From Eshraghiella sp045124255 (GTDB lineage Bacteria > Bacillota > Clostridia > Lachnospirales > Lachnospiraceae): a DNA stretch of 53,981 bases. The position numbers and the translations under genes are program-made. Shown piece by piece: positions 22,700 through 30,512 of the stretch (its first letter is position 1; each line of letters starts with the position of its first letter). The notes below the pieces were generated by a model. The model did not search any database. It saw nothing but the letters and a program-made list of their open reading frames with translations, and was not told the origin of the DNA. The stretch covers positions 1 through 53,981 of the forward strand of contig JBGVLM010000005.1 of NCBI GenBank assembly GCA_045124255.1, in the 5' to 3' direction.

Positions 22700-24805
22700 A
22701 TGGAAATTATTAAGAATTTTGAGGATTTGAATTCTTTTGAAAAGACCTATATGTACCTGTTCAATATGAAGCCGGTGCTTAATGCCAAGGGTCTGTTTCA
22801 TGATGCAACAGAGCAGTTCCGCACACCTTGCGAGCCGGACAAGAACAGCGAAGTGACTCTGAAGTTTAGAACTGTTCATTATAACGTTGACAGGATTGTT
22901 GTGTGTGTTAACGGCGTGCGTCATGATATGAAGAAGACCAGCAGGGACAGATATTTTGATTATTACACAATTACGCTTCCTGTAGGCGAGGATAAGATAT
23001 ATTATTATTTTGAGATTGTTCTTGGAAAGACCATACTTTATTTTAACCAGCTCGGTGCCAGAAACGACCTGAATGAATATTATAATTTTGTAATTATTCC
23101 GGGCTTTAAGACACCTGACTGGGTAAGAGGTGCGGTAATTTACCAGATTTATGTTGACCGTTTCTGTAACGGAGATACAAGTAATGATGTTGTTAACAGG
23201 GAGTACTCATATATCGGAGATTATGTTAACCATGTTGACAACTGGGATAAATATCCTGCGTCAATGGGCGTAAGAGAGTTTTACGGCGGAGATTTGGAGG
23301 GCGTAATACAGAAGCTTGACTATCTTAAGGATTTGGGTATTCAGTGTATTTATTTTAATCCTCTGTTTGTATCGCCGTCCAATCACAAGTATGATATTCA
23401 GGATTATGACTATATCGACCCGCATTTCGGCAGGATTGTTGCTGATGGCGGAGAACCGCTTGCAGAGGGGGATTATGATAACATCCATGCCTCCAAGTAC
23501 ATTAAGCGTGTAACTGATCTGGCTAATCTTGAAGCAAGTAATGAGCTGTTTGCAAGACTTGTTGACGAGGCACATAAGCGAGATATTAAGGTAATTATTG
23601 ACGGTGTATTCAACCATTGCGGTTCATTTAATAAATGGCTCGACAGAGAGCGTATTTATGAGGGAAGTGCTGATTTTGAAAAGGGTGCTTTCGTATCAGG
23701 CGACAGTCCGTATAAGGATTTCTTCCAGTTTAATGACCAGAATGCATGGCCGTATAACTGGACATATAACGGCTGGTGGGGACATGATACACTTCCGAAG
23801 CTTAATTATGAAGGCTCTAAGAAATTAGAGGAATATATTTTAAATATAGGCAGAAAATGGGTTTCTCCTCCATATAATGTGGACGGCTGGAGACTTGATG
23901 TTGCCGCAGATTTGGGCTTTAGTGAGGAATACAATCACAAGTTCTGGAAGAAGTTCAGAGACGCTGTTAAAGAGGCTAATCCTAATGCCGTTATTCTTGC
24001 AGAGCATTATGGCGACTGCAATGCATGGCTTCAGGGTGATGAATGGGATACGATTATGAACTATGACGCTTTTATGGAGCCGATTACATGGTTCTTAACA
24101 GGCATGGAGAAGCACAGCGATTCCTTTAACCAGGATAAGGTTGGCAATCCGTCTTATTTCTTTGATTCGATGAGACATAATATGTCAAGAATGGGCGGCT
24201 CTCCGACAAGAATTGCGATGAATGAATTATCCAACCACGACCATTCAAGATTCTTAACAAGAACTAACAGAACCGTCGGAAGAACTGCTTCGAGAGGACC
24301 TAGGGCAGCTGAGGAGAATGTTGATAAGGCTGTATTTAAAGAGGCTGTTGTTATTCAGATGACATGGCCGGGTGCTCCTACACTGTATTATGGAGATGAA
24401 GCCGGCGTGTGCGGATGGACTGACCCGGATAACAGAAGAACCTATCCTTGGGGACATGAGGATATGGATTTGATTAACTTCCATAAGGCCATTATCGATA
24501 TACACAAACGTACTCCTGCACTTAATACGGGCTCATACAAGAGTCTTTACGGTGATTATAATGTGATTGCATACGGACGTTTTACAAAGGACAGTAAGGC
24601 AATTACGATTATTAATAATAATGATACTGAGAGAACCGTGTTTATCAATGTCTGGGAATGCGGTATTGGAGAGCAGGAGGTTCTTAAACAGGTAATTCTT
24701 ACCAGCAGAGAGGGTTTTGAACTGGACTGCAAAGAATACAGCAATCTTGACGGCAAGCTTAAGATTACAATGCCGCCTCTGTCGGGAACAATTTTAACCT
24801 GTTAA
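22700..24805 (+). CDS. GH13 alpha-glucan hydrolase, neopullulanase/cyclomaltodextrinase-like, cytoplasmic
   Basis: A 701-residue protein without signal peptide. Residues about 1-140 form a beta-rich N-terminal domain resembling CBM34. The GH13 barrel follows: GAVIYQIYVDRFCNGD, DGVFNHCG, the nucleophile Asp in DGWRLDVA (about 396), the acid Glu in ILAEHYGD (about 435), and the third Asp in ELSNHDHSRF (about 516). A C-terminal beta domain ends in MPPLSGTILTC. Cytoplasmic neopullulanase-like enzymes cut imported maltodextrins or glycogen; exact linkage preference cannot be read. It stands alone, with its own promoter, just before a TetR gene. Confidence 0.88.
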   Translation: MEIIKNFEDLNSFEKTYMYLFNMKPVLNAKGLFHDATEQFRTPCEPDKNSEVTLKFRTVHYNVDRIVVCVNGVRHDMKKTSRDRYFDYYTITLPVGEDKIYYYFEIVLGKTILYFNQLGARNDLNEYYNFVIIPGFKTPDWVRGAVIYQIYVDRFCNGDTSNDVVNREYSYIGDYVNHVDNWDKYPASMGVREFYGGDLEGVIQKLDYLKDLGIQCIYFNPLFVSPSNHKYDIQDYDYIDPHFGRIVADGGEPLAEGDYDNIHASKYIKRVTDLANLEASNELFARLVDEAHKRDIKVIIDGVFNHCGSFNKWLDRERIYEGSADFEKGAFVSGDSPYKDFFQFNDQNAWPYNWTYNGWWGHDTLPKLNYEGSKKLEEYILNIGRKWVSPPYNVDGWRLDVAADLGFSEEYNHKFWKKFRDAVKEANPNAVILAEHYGDCNAWLQGDEWDTIMNYDAFMEPITWFLTGMEKHSDSFNQDKVGNPSYFFDSMRHNMSRMGGSPTRIAMNELSNHDHSRFLTRTNRTVGRTASRGPRAAEENVDKAVFKEAVVIQMTWPGAPTLYYGDEAGVCGWTDPDNRRTYPWGHEDMDLINFHKAIIDIHKRTPALNTGSYKSLYGDYNVIAYGRFTKDSKAITIINNNDTERTVFINVWECGIGEQEVLKQVILTSREGFELDCKEYSNLDGKLKITMPPLSGTILTC

Positions 24806-24816
24806 ACACGTAATAC

Positions 24817-24846
24817 TTGCGTTAAACCCTTAAAATTTGGTATAAT
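24817..24846 (+). promoter_or_regulatory. Promoter of the TetR gene
   Basis: TTGCGT (24817-24822), 18-base spacer, TATAAT (24841-24846). The predicted start, near 24853, falls in the adjoining dyad. Confidence 0.6.
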
Positions 24847-24877
24847 AAACTATCTGTGGGACACTCACAGATAGTTT
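24847..24877. promoter_or_regulatory. 31-bp dyad at the TetR start site, likely operator
   Basis: Twelve-base perfect arms AAACTATCTGTG and CACAGATAGTTT enclose 7 bases directly after the -10. Because the expected start lies in the left arm, the full hairpin would not form in RNA. This favours a protein-binding site, probably for autoregulation. Confidence 0.6.
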
Positions 24878-24889
24878 GAAGGGTATGCT

Positions 24890-25447
24890 ATGGAACAGAT
24901 TAAGGAATTAACCAAACGCCTGATAGCCAACAGCTTCAAGGAGCTTATGCTTCAGATGCCGTTTGAAAAAATTACAATCAAGACCATTACTGACCACGCT
25001 AATGTAATCCGTCCTACCTTTTATAATCATTTTCACGATAAATATGAACTTGTTGAATGGATTGTTAAGACGGAGATTATTGATAAGACGCGTGAGGCAA
25101 TCGGCGGAGGAAGTGCAAGAGGCGTAATAAGAGTATTGTTCTCAGGTTTTATTGAGGACAGGGATTATTACAGAAAGGCATTTGAAATTGGCGGTCAGAA
25201 CGGATTTGTTGATACGCTTGAGAAGCTTTTTACCGAGATGTTCGCTTCAATTATGAAGGAGGACGCATGCGGGAATGCACTTCTTAGCAAGGAAGCACTT
25301 GCGAGATATTATGCCAGCGGAGTTATCAGCCTGATTCGTCTGGAGGTCTACCGAACCGAGGAGGTTGAGCTTGAGGAAGTAATTAATACCTATAGATTTC
25401 TGATGGTGCATACAATATTTGATTTAATAGATGTTAAGACAGAATAG
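24890..25447 (+). CDS. TetR-family transcriptional regulator
   Basis: A 185-residue regulator. The N-terminal helix-turn-helix reads ITIKTITDHANVIRPTFYNHFHDKYEL (about residues 26-53 of the domain), typical of TetR proteins. The C-terminal ligand domain is not of a type I can name. A palindrome overlaps its start site, suggesting self-repression. It ends in a strong terminator, so it is not co-transcribed with the lipid gene run that begins 135 bases later, though it may regulate it. Confidence 0.88.
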   Translation: MEQIKELTKRLIANSFKELMLQMPFEKITIKTITDHANVIRPTFYNHFHDKYELVEWIVKTEIIDKTREAIGGGSARGVIRVLFSGFIEDRDYYRKAFEIGGQNGFVDTLEKLFTEMFASIMKEDACGNALLSKEALARYYASGVISLIRLEVYRTEEVELEEVINTYRFLMVHTIFDLIDVKTE

Positions 25448-25482
25448 CGACTACATTTTGGGCAAAATGTAGTCGCTTTTTA
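25447..25482 (+). terminator. Terminator of the TetR gene
   Basis: GCGACTACATTTT and AAAATGTAGTCGC form a 13-bp perfect stem with a 4-base loop and TTTTT. The stem starts in the stop codon. Confidence 0.95.
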
Positions 25483-25582
25483 CATTTTTTTGAATTTGTA
25501 TATGGTTTTGCCATATTTTTTTATGTAGAATAGCATTTGTGTTATTGTATTAAAGTATACAGTTGAAAGGTTTATATCAATA

Positions 25583-26167
25583 ATGGACTGGGTAATTGTT
25601 TTTCTCGTCTGTTTTGGACTGGCATTTGATGTTTTTTCCATAGCAGTATCACAGGGCTCGGTGCTCGGGTCCGTACAAGGCAGAAGACTTAGTCTTATGT
25701 GCCTCATAGTATGTGCGTGGCAGTTAATAGCCACTTCAATCGGATATGGTATTGCTTCATTAGCTAAGATTTACCAGTATAATGTTGATGTGCGTGGTGT
25801 CTGGAGCCTTGTGGCAGCTACGATTTTCATTGCTTCAGGCGGAATTAAGATATTCCTTGTGCAGCGAAGGAAGGCTGTTCCTGAGGTACGTTCGGATATT
25901 GATTTTAAGCGAATCTGCGGCATAGCAGCGTCTACAAGTATTTATACCCTGTGTGTGGCGCTTGGCTGTGGTTTTCTTATGTTAGATATAGTTAAAATAG
26001 CAGCTTCAATATGTCTGCTCACTGTCGGAATAGTTATTTTCGGAGTTTTTGTGGGCTATAGAAACGGTGAACTGGATAAAAAAATGTACTGGACGGGAGG
26101 AATTTTCCTGATAGGTGCAGGAATTATTGTGGCAGTTGAATACTTTACAAAAGTAATCAGCGGATAA
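25583..26167 (+). CDS. MntP-like manganese efflux family membrane protein
   Basis: A 194-residue protein with about six membrane helices. The opening GLAFDVFSIAVSQGS corresponds to the MntP motif with membrane Asp (usual form SMDAFAVS), and the second half repeats the pattern weakly (ALGCGFLML). MntP exports Mn(II), but the second-half Asp is not obvious, so substrate is uncertain. No yybP-ykoY riboswitch was recognised upstream. Its stop is 11 bases before the first acyltransferase gene, so it appears to lead the lipid gene run. Confidence 0.65.
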   Translation: MDWVIVFLVCFGLAFDVFSIAVSQGSVLGSVQGRRLSLMCLIVCAWQLIATSIGYGIASLAKIYQYNVDVRGVWSLVAATIFIASGGIKIFLVQRRKAVPEVRSDIDFKRICGIAASTSIYTLCVALGCGFLMLDIVKIAASICLLTVGIVIFGVFVGYRNGELDKKMYWTGGIFLIGAGIIVAVEYFTKVISG

Positions 26168-26178
26168 GGACAGACGAA

Positions 26179-26820
26179 ATGAAAGAAAAGATAATAAGGG
26201 CTGTTGCCAGATTCGGCAGATGTCTTATGAAGGCTTTTGTCTACACGGCATTCAGACCTAAGATAAGATATGTTAATCCCGACAGGAAGAATTGTGATTT
26301 TGGTGAGCCGGTAATTTTTGTAGGCAATCATATAAGCCATATGGATGGCGTAATGAGTGCGATGATTTTTGACAGGTGCAAGGCATACATATTAGTTGCG
26401 AAGGATTGGTATGAAAAACCTAAGATAAACTGGTATTTAAGAAACAATCTCTGCATACCTATGGATAGGTTCAATGTGGACACGGCGTGGCTTAGACAGA
26501 CCAAGGACGCACTTAAGGCAGGCAATTCGATTATTATTTACCCTGAGGGCAAGACCGGCAGGGAAGAAGAGCCGGATGAGTTTAAATCGGGCTTCATTAT
26601 GTTGGCGATGTTAACGGGAGCGAAGATAGTGCCTTTTGCAACCGGTGAGGATTATCATATGTACTTTGGCAGAAGACAGAGGGTTCTGGTTGAGGAGCCG
26701 ATGGAGCTTACCGCAGAGGGTAAATGTATGAATCCTAAATATCTTGAGGATGAAAGCGAACGCTTCAGACAAGTTGTTATCAGATTACAAAATAAACTGA
26801 AACAGGAAAGGAAGAAATAA
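26179..26820 (+). CDS. Lysophospholipid acyltransferase family protein (PlsC-like), copy 1
   Basis: A 213-residue acyltransferase. The HX4D motif is GNHISHMDG, and the acceptor-binding motif is YPEGKTGR. PlsC-type enzymes move acyl groups from acyl-ACP or acyl-CoA to a lipid or other hydroxyl. A basic amphipathic N-terminus suggests membrane association. The next gene, 2 bases downstream, encodes an acyl carrier protein, so the donor may be that ACP. First of two such enzymes in the cluster. Confidence 0.88.
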   Translation: MKEKIIRAVARFGRCLMKAFVYTAFRPKIRYVNPDRKNCDFGEPVIFVGNHISHMDGVMSAMIFDRCKAYILVAKDWYEKPKINWYLRNNLCIPMDRFNVDTAWLRQTKDALKAGNSIIIYPEGKTGREEEPDEFKSGFIMLAMLTGAKIVPFATGEDYHMYFGRRQRVLVEEPMELTAEGKCMNPKYLEDESERFRQVVIRLQNKLKQERKK

Positions 26821-26822
26821 AA

Positions 26823-27056
26823 ATGATTTTTGACAAGCTTTTAGAAATTTTTGCAAACGTAATCCCTGAGGTGGATACAAATGAAATCCATGAGGACAGC
26901 AATCTCGTTGAGGATTTGGGACTGAATTCCCTTACAATGATGCTTCTTGCGGTTTCCATTGAAGAGGAGTACAACATCAAGTTTGATGAGCTGCCTAATC
27001 TCGATACAGTCGGTGCAGTTCGTGATTACATAGCTGAGAAGACAGGACTTGAATAA
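26823..27056 (+). CDS. Acyl carrier protein, copy 1
   Basis: A 77-residue acidic ACP. The phosphopantetheine site is DLGLNSL (Ser about residue 39; housekeeping ACPs usually read DSL). Helix III is in NLDTVGAVRDYIAEK. It sits between an acyltransferase and a flavoprotein gene, away from any fabF or fabH. It is distinct in sequence from the second ACP of the cluster, implying a separate step such as starter loading or transfer. Confidence 0.93.
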   Translation: MIFDKLLEIFANVIPEVDTNEIHEDSNLVEDLGLNSLTMMLLAVSIEEEYNIKFDELPNLDTVGAVRDYIAEKTGLE

Positions 27057-27079
27057 AGCTTTATTATAAGGTGAAGAAC

Positions 27080-27796
27080 ATGAAGACATTGATAATTAAC
27101 GGAAGCCTTAGAAATGATAAGAGCCGTTCCATGATGGTGGCCGAGAGCTTTGTTGAGGGTATGAAGGATACAACAGATACTGAGGTTGAGGTCATCGAGC
27201 TTTCCAAAATGAATATTGAGCATTGCAGAGGATGTTTTTGCTGCTGGAAGGTGACACCGGGCAAATGTGCAATTCGTGATGATATGGATTATATCAATCA
27301 GAAAATTCTTGAAAGCGACAATATTGTATTGGTATTTCCGTTATATTTTTACGGAATTGCTTCCAAGATGAAGACGATGATTGACAGAATGCTGCCGTTT
27401 AAGTATCCGTATAACGGAAGGCTTGCGACTGAGGATAACCTGAGCATTCTTGATTTCAGGCCAAGTCTTGACGGTAAGAAATTTATTGTGGTGTCTTCGT
27501 GTGCACACGCTTCAACGGATTATGTGTTTGAAGCAGTTAAAGCAGAGTTTGACCTGATTTTTGGAAGAGGAGGATATACATCCGTCTTCTGTCCGCAGGG
27601 AGAGATACTTCTGCTTGAGCAGATGCATGCGATTCTTAATGCATATCTTACGAAGGTAAAAAAGGCAGGAGAGGAATTTGGAAATAATGGCTGCTTAAGT
27701 GAGGAAACACATGCAAAGGTATGTGCTCCCCTTGTTCCGCCAAGAGCCGTTGAGAAGATGATGACAGGTTATTGGCAGAGTTTTATTGAGAAATAG
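27080..27796 (+). CDS. Flavodoxin-fold NADPH-FMN reductase / iron-sulfur flavoprotein
   Basis: A 238-residue flavodoxin-like protein. The FMN phosphate loop is INGSLRNDKSRS (residues 6-17), and FPLYFYGIASKMKTMIDRM fits the flavin site of the FMN_red family. Cysteines at HCRGCFCCWKVTPGKC have the spacing CX2CX2CX7C, which in iron-sulfur flavoproteins binds a 4Fe-4S cluster. It may provide electrons for a reduction or desaturation in the lipid pathway; this is inference from position. ATG 27080 was chosen over GTG 27071, since AAGGTG precedes it. Confidence 0.82.
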   Translation: MKTLIINGSLRNDKSRSMMVAESFVEGMKDTTDTEVEVIELSKMNIEHCRGCFCCWKVTPGKCAIRDDMDYINQKILESDNIVLVFPLYFYGIASKMKTMIDRMLPFKYPYNGRLATEDNLSILDFRPSLDGKKFIVVSSCAHASTDYVFEAVKAEFDLIFGRGGYTSVFCPQGEILLLEQMHAILNAYLTKVKKAGEEFGNNGCLSEETHAKVCAPLVPPRAVEKMMTGYWQSFIEK

Positions 27797-27813
27797 TCAG
27801 GAAGTGGCAGTTG

Positions 27814-28548
27814 ATGAAAACTAAATTATTCAGATTTTATTCTGTAGCAATAACCAGTCCGTATTTTGTTGTACATATGCTGCATACATATCATAAATAT
27901 ATGAAAAATCCTGATAAATACGATGAATTGGAGCGCTACAGATTTGCACAAAAGATAATGGAACATTTCAGAAGAAGGGGAAGGGCTGTTACCAGGGTGA
28001 CGGGTCTTGAGAACCTTCCTAAAGAAGGCGGGTATATAATGTATTCCAATCATCAGGGAAAATATGATGCACTCGGAATACTTCTTCAGCATAAAGAACC
28101 ATGCCGTATACTTATGGAAATGAAACAGTCGCAGAAAATAGTTGCCAAACAGGTAATAGACCTTGTGGATGGTAAAAGACTTGATTTTGAAGAGCCGAGA
28201 CAGCAGCTAAAGGTGCTCAGTGCGATAGCTGATGAGGTTAAAGCCGGTAAGAAATATCTTATCTTTCCTGAGGGAGGATATGAGGATAATAAAAATACCC
28301 TGCAGAAGTTTAACTCGGGCTGTTTCAGGTGTTCATTGGAATCACAGACACCGATTGTGCCGGTTACGATTATTGATTCATATAAGGCATTGAATGGAAA
28401 CAGTCTTAAACCTTGTGTGACTTATGTTCATATTTTGCCGCCTATTCCGTACAGTGAATATGGCAGTATGAAGAAAACGGAAATCAGCAACGTGGTTAAA
28501 CAGAGAATTCAGGATAAACTGGATATTGAATTAGGAAAGAGAGCATAG
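27814..28548 (+). CDS. Lysophospholipid acyltransferase family protein (PlsC-like), copy 2
   Basis: A 244-residue acyltransferase with HX4D as SNHQGKYDALG and the second motif as FPEGGYEDN (Gly in place of the usual Thr). The N-terminal extension (residues 1-45) has a hydrophobic stretch and may bind the membrane. It is only distantly related to the first copy, so the two probably use different acceptors. ATG 27814 was preferred to TTG 27811. It is followed one base after its stop by the ligase gene. Confidence 0.87.
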   Translation: MKTKLFRFYSVAITSPYFVVHMLHTYHKYMKNPDKYDELERYRFAQKIMEHFRRRGRAVTRVTGLENLPKEGGYIMYSNHQGKYDALGILLQHKEPCRILMEMKQSQKIVAKQVIDLVDGKRLDFEEPRQQLKVLSAIADEVKAGKKYLIFPEGGYEDNKNTLQKFNSGCFRCSLESQTPIVPVTIIDSYKALNGNSLKPCVTYVHILPPIPYSEYGSMKKTEISNVVKQRIQDKLDIELGKRA

Positions 28549-28549
28549 A

Positions 28550-30070
28550 ATGATTACATATTCATCAGAACAGACAGATTATTTTGAACAGCTTCTTAAA
28601 CCGGAAGATTTAGAGAAGCTTCCGCTGTATCAGACATATTGTGAACTTCTTGAGAACTGTAAGAAGAATTTTTCAGAATGTCCTGCAATAAGTGATTTGA
28701 CGGTTACAATTAACTATGGCGAGCTTTATGACAGAATTGCACACAGAAGAGCGTTTCTGTATGAGCAGGGGTTTAATAAGGGAGATATAATCGCAGTGCT
28801 TTCGCCAAACTGCATGGCAGCCATGGAACTTTATATGGCGATACCGACAGGCGGTTTTACGGTAATCATGCTTCCTGCAACCGAAAATGCACTTAATGAA
28901 GACATATTAAGCAAATTAATTAATAAGTTTGATATTAAAGGATTGTTTATACATTCCTTATTTGAAGATATTGCCGGAAACCGGAATACGAAGGTGTTCT
29001 CACTTGATGACACATCAACCGGATATGGCGATATGGCACAGGTAAGTCCTGACGATACGGCCGTAATATGTTTTTCAGTTAACAACGACCCTTCGGACCC
29101 ATACGGCGTAATGCTCTCACACAAGGCAATTATGAGAGCTGCACATAACGGATTATTCATACCGGGACATCCGTTTAACCAGAGAACAATCGCAATACTT
29201 CCTCTTTCCCATGTATTTGGTGCTATAAGAGGACTGCTCACATGCATCTATACCGGTGCACTTGTATACACCTGTGAGGATATGAGCAATATTGTGTTTG
29301 ATATACCTAAAATGAAGCCGACAATACTTACATTGGTTCCGGGACTTGCAGAAACGGTTCTTGCGGTTGCAAGAATTAAGGGAAAGGAATTCCTTGACGG
29401 AATTGAGACAATTATCTGCGGCGGTGCTTATGTCCAGCCTAAGCTTATTAAACAGGCTGAGAGCTTCGGAATCACACTTTTTGCCGGTTATGGCATGACA
29501 GAGGCTGCAGGAATGATTTCGGGCAATGTCGATAATGCGACGGTGCCGGATTCAGTCGGCAGGATTTATCCGGGAACAGAGGTAAGAATCGTTGACGGAG
29601 AGATTCAGGTAAGGGGCGATGTGGTTATGAAGGGCTACTATAAAGACCCTGAGAGAACCGCCGAAGTGCTTACTGAGGACGGCTGGTTAAAGACCGGCGA
29701 CCTTGGAGAATTTGATGACGATGCTTATCTGCATATCTTAGGTTTAAGAAAGAACCTCATCATCCTTCCGAACGGTGAAAATATCTCACCTGAGGAGCTT
29801 GAAGCGGTCTTTGGCTCAATTGAAGGAATTAAGGACTGTATTATCAAAGAGGGCGATTTAAGAGGAAGACCTCTGATAGAGATAGTTGTTAATCCTGATA
29901 TGGATTTGTACCGGGATATGGAGCCTGCGGATATTGAGAAGGATTTGAAGGCAAAAGTTAAAGCTGAGAGTGCCAAACTTCCTTCGTACAAGGGCGTTTC
30001 CAAAACAACAGTCAGTTATGAACCGTTAGACCATACGGTAACAGACAGATTTTTTAAAATTGAATGGTAG
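28550..30070 (+). CDS. ANL-superfamily acyl-AMP ligase-like protein with altered motifs
   Basis: A 506-residue member of the adenylate-forming family. Conserved parts: FAGYGMTEAAGM (A5), LKTGDLGEFDDDAYLHILGLRKNLI (A7-A8) and ISPEELE. Two catalytic elements are unusual. The ATP loop normally SGTTGxPKG reads SVNNDPSDPYG (loop Lys replaced by Tyr), and the C-terminal GK motif reads TVTDRFFKIEW, with Asp-Arg at the normal Gly-Lys position. It may load a fatty or aromatic acid on an ACP with reduced adenylation activity, or act as a transferase only. Its position between an acyltransferase and an ACP supports acyl loading. Confidence 0.82.
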   Translation: MITYSSEQTDYFEQLLKPEDLEKLPLYQTYCELLENCKKNFSECPAISDLTVTINYGELYDRIAHRRAFLYEQGFNKGDIIAVLSPNCMAAMELYMAIPTGGFTVIMLPATENALNEDILSKLINKFDIKGLFIHSLFEDIAGNRNTKVFSLDDTSTGYGDMAQVSPDDTAVICFSVNNDPSDPYGVMLSHKAIMRAAHNGLFIPGHPFNQRTIAILPLSHVFGAIRGLLTCIYTGALVYTCEDMSNIVFDIPKMKPTILTLVPGLAETVLAVARIKGKEFLDGIETIICGGAYVQPKLIKQAESFGITLFAGYGMTEAAGMISGNVDNATVPDSVGRIYPGTEVRIVDGEIQVRGDVVMKGYYKDPERTAEVLTEDGWLKTGDLGEFDDDAYLHILGLRKNLIILPNGENISPEELEAVFGSIEGIKDCIIKEGDLRGRPLIEIVVNPDMDLYRDMEPADIEKDLKAKVKAESAKLPSYKGVSKTTVSYEPLDHTVTDRFFKIEW

Positions 30071-30092
30071 TAAGCCATAATTAAATGTTAGC

Positions 30093-30110
30093 AACAGTAG
30101 TTTTACTGTT
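30093..30110 (+). repeat. Intercistronic hairpin before ACP 2
   Basis: AACAGTA and TACTGTT form a 7-bp stem with a 4-base loop, 36 bases before the ACP gene. No long T-tract, so it is probably a processing or stability element. Confidence 0.5.
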
Positions 30111-30145
30111 CTATATATACTTTTATTTATAAGGAGAATATTACA

Positions 30146-30400
30146 ATGGATGCAAAACAGACAGAAATTGCAGAGAAGATTAAAGGAATCCTCGTTGAGA
30201 GCTTAAGAATTCCTGCTGAAGAACTTGATTATGAAATCGAACTTTTCGGAGACGGAATCGGACTTGATTCAATTGACTCTCTTGAAATTATTGCAGGAAT
30301 TGACCAGGAATTTGGTGTTCAGATGACAGGTGTTGCAAAAGAAAACTTCTACAACATTGAAGCACTCAGCAAATATGTTATGGAGCATATGGAAGCCTAA
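30146..30400 (+). CDS. Acyl carrier protein, copy 2
   Basis: An 84-residue acidic ACP with phosphopantetheine site GLDSIDSLEI (attachment Ser near residue 44), typical of ACPs in polyketide or aryl-polyene clusters. It is placed immediately before the fused ketosynthase and preceded by AAGGAG. Hairpins flank the gene on both sides, and codon use is that of a highly expressed gene, which suggests that this is the main chain-extension carrier. Confidence 0.94.
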   Translation: MDAKQTEIAEKIKGILVESLRIPAEELDYEIELFGDGIGLDSIDSLEIIAGIDQEFGVQMTGVAKENFYNIEALSKYVMEHMEA

Positions 30401-30482
30401 TTTTTTAGGCCTCCATGCTTTAAACATTAATACGAAACTATTATTTAAAATATTTGAATAATGTCTAAGGGGCGGGTGCCCC
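30389..30482 (+). repeat. Two hairpins between ACP 2 and the ketosynthase gene
   Basis: ATGGAAGCCTAA (30389-30400) pairs with TTAGGCCTCCAT (30405-30416), starting inside the ACP stop. GGGGC (30469-30473) pairs with GCCCC (30478-30482) just before the ribosome site of the ketosynthase gene. These may set the ACP to ketosynthase expression ratio. Confidence 0.55.
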
Positions 30483-30512
30483 TGGCAGGCATTACTATAA
30501 GAGGTAAGTATA

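Noticed and set aside
25448..25582. yybP-ykoY manganese riboswitch before the MntP-like gene
   Set aside because: Only a TetR terminator and a weak ATATGG/CCATAT stem are present; the region is too short and lacks the conserved junction.
27080..27796. Flavoprotein as the missing enoyl-ACP reductase (FabK or FabV)
   Set aside because: It has a flavodoxin fold with a cysteine cluster, not the TIM-barrel FabK or SDR-type FabV fold; only an indirect electron-transfer role is possible.
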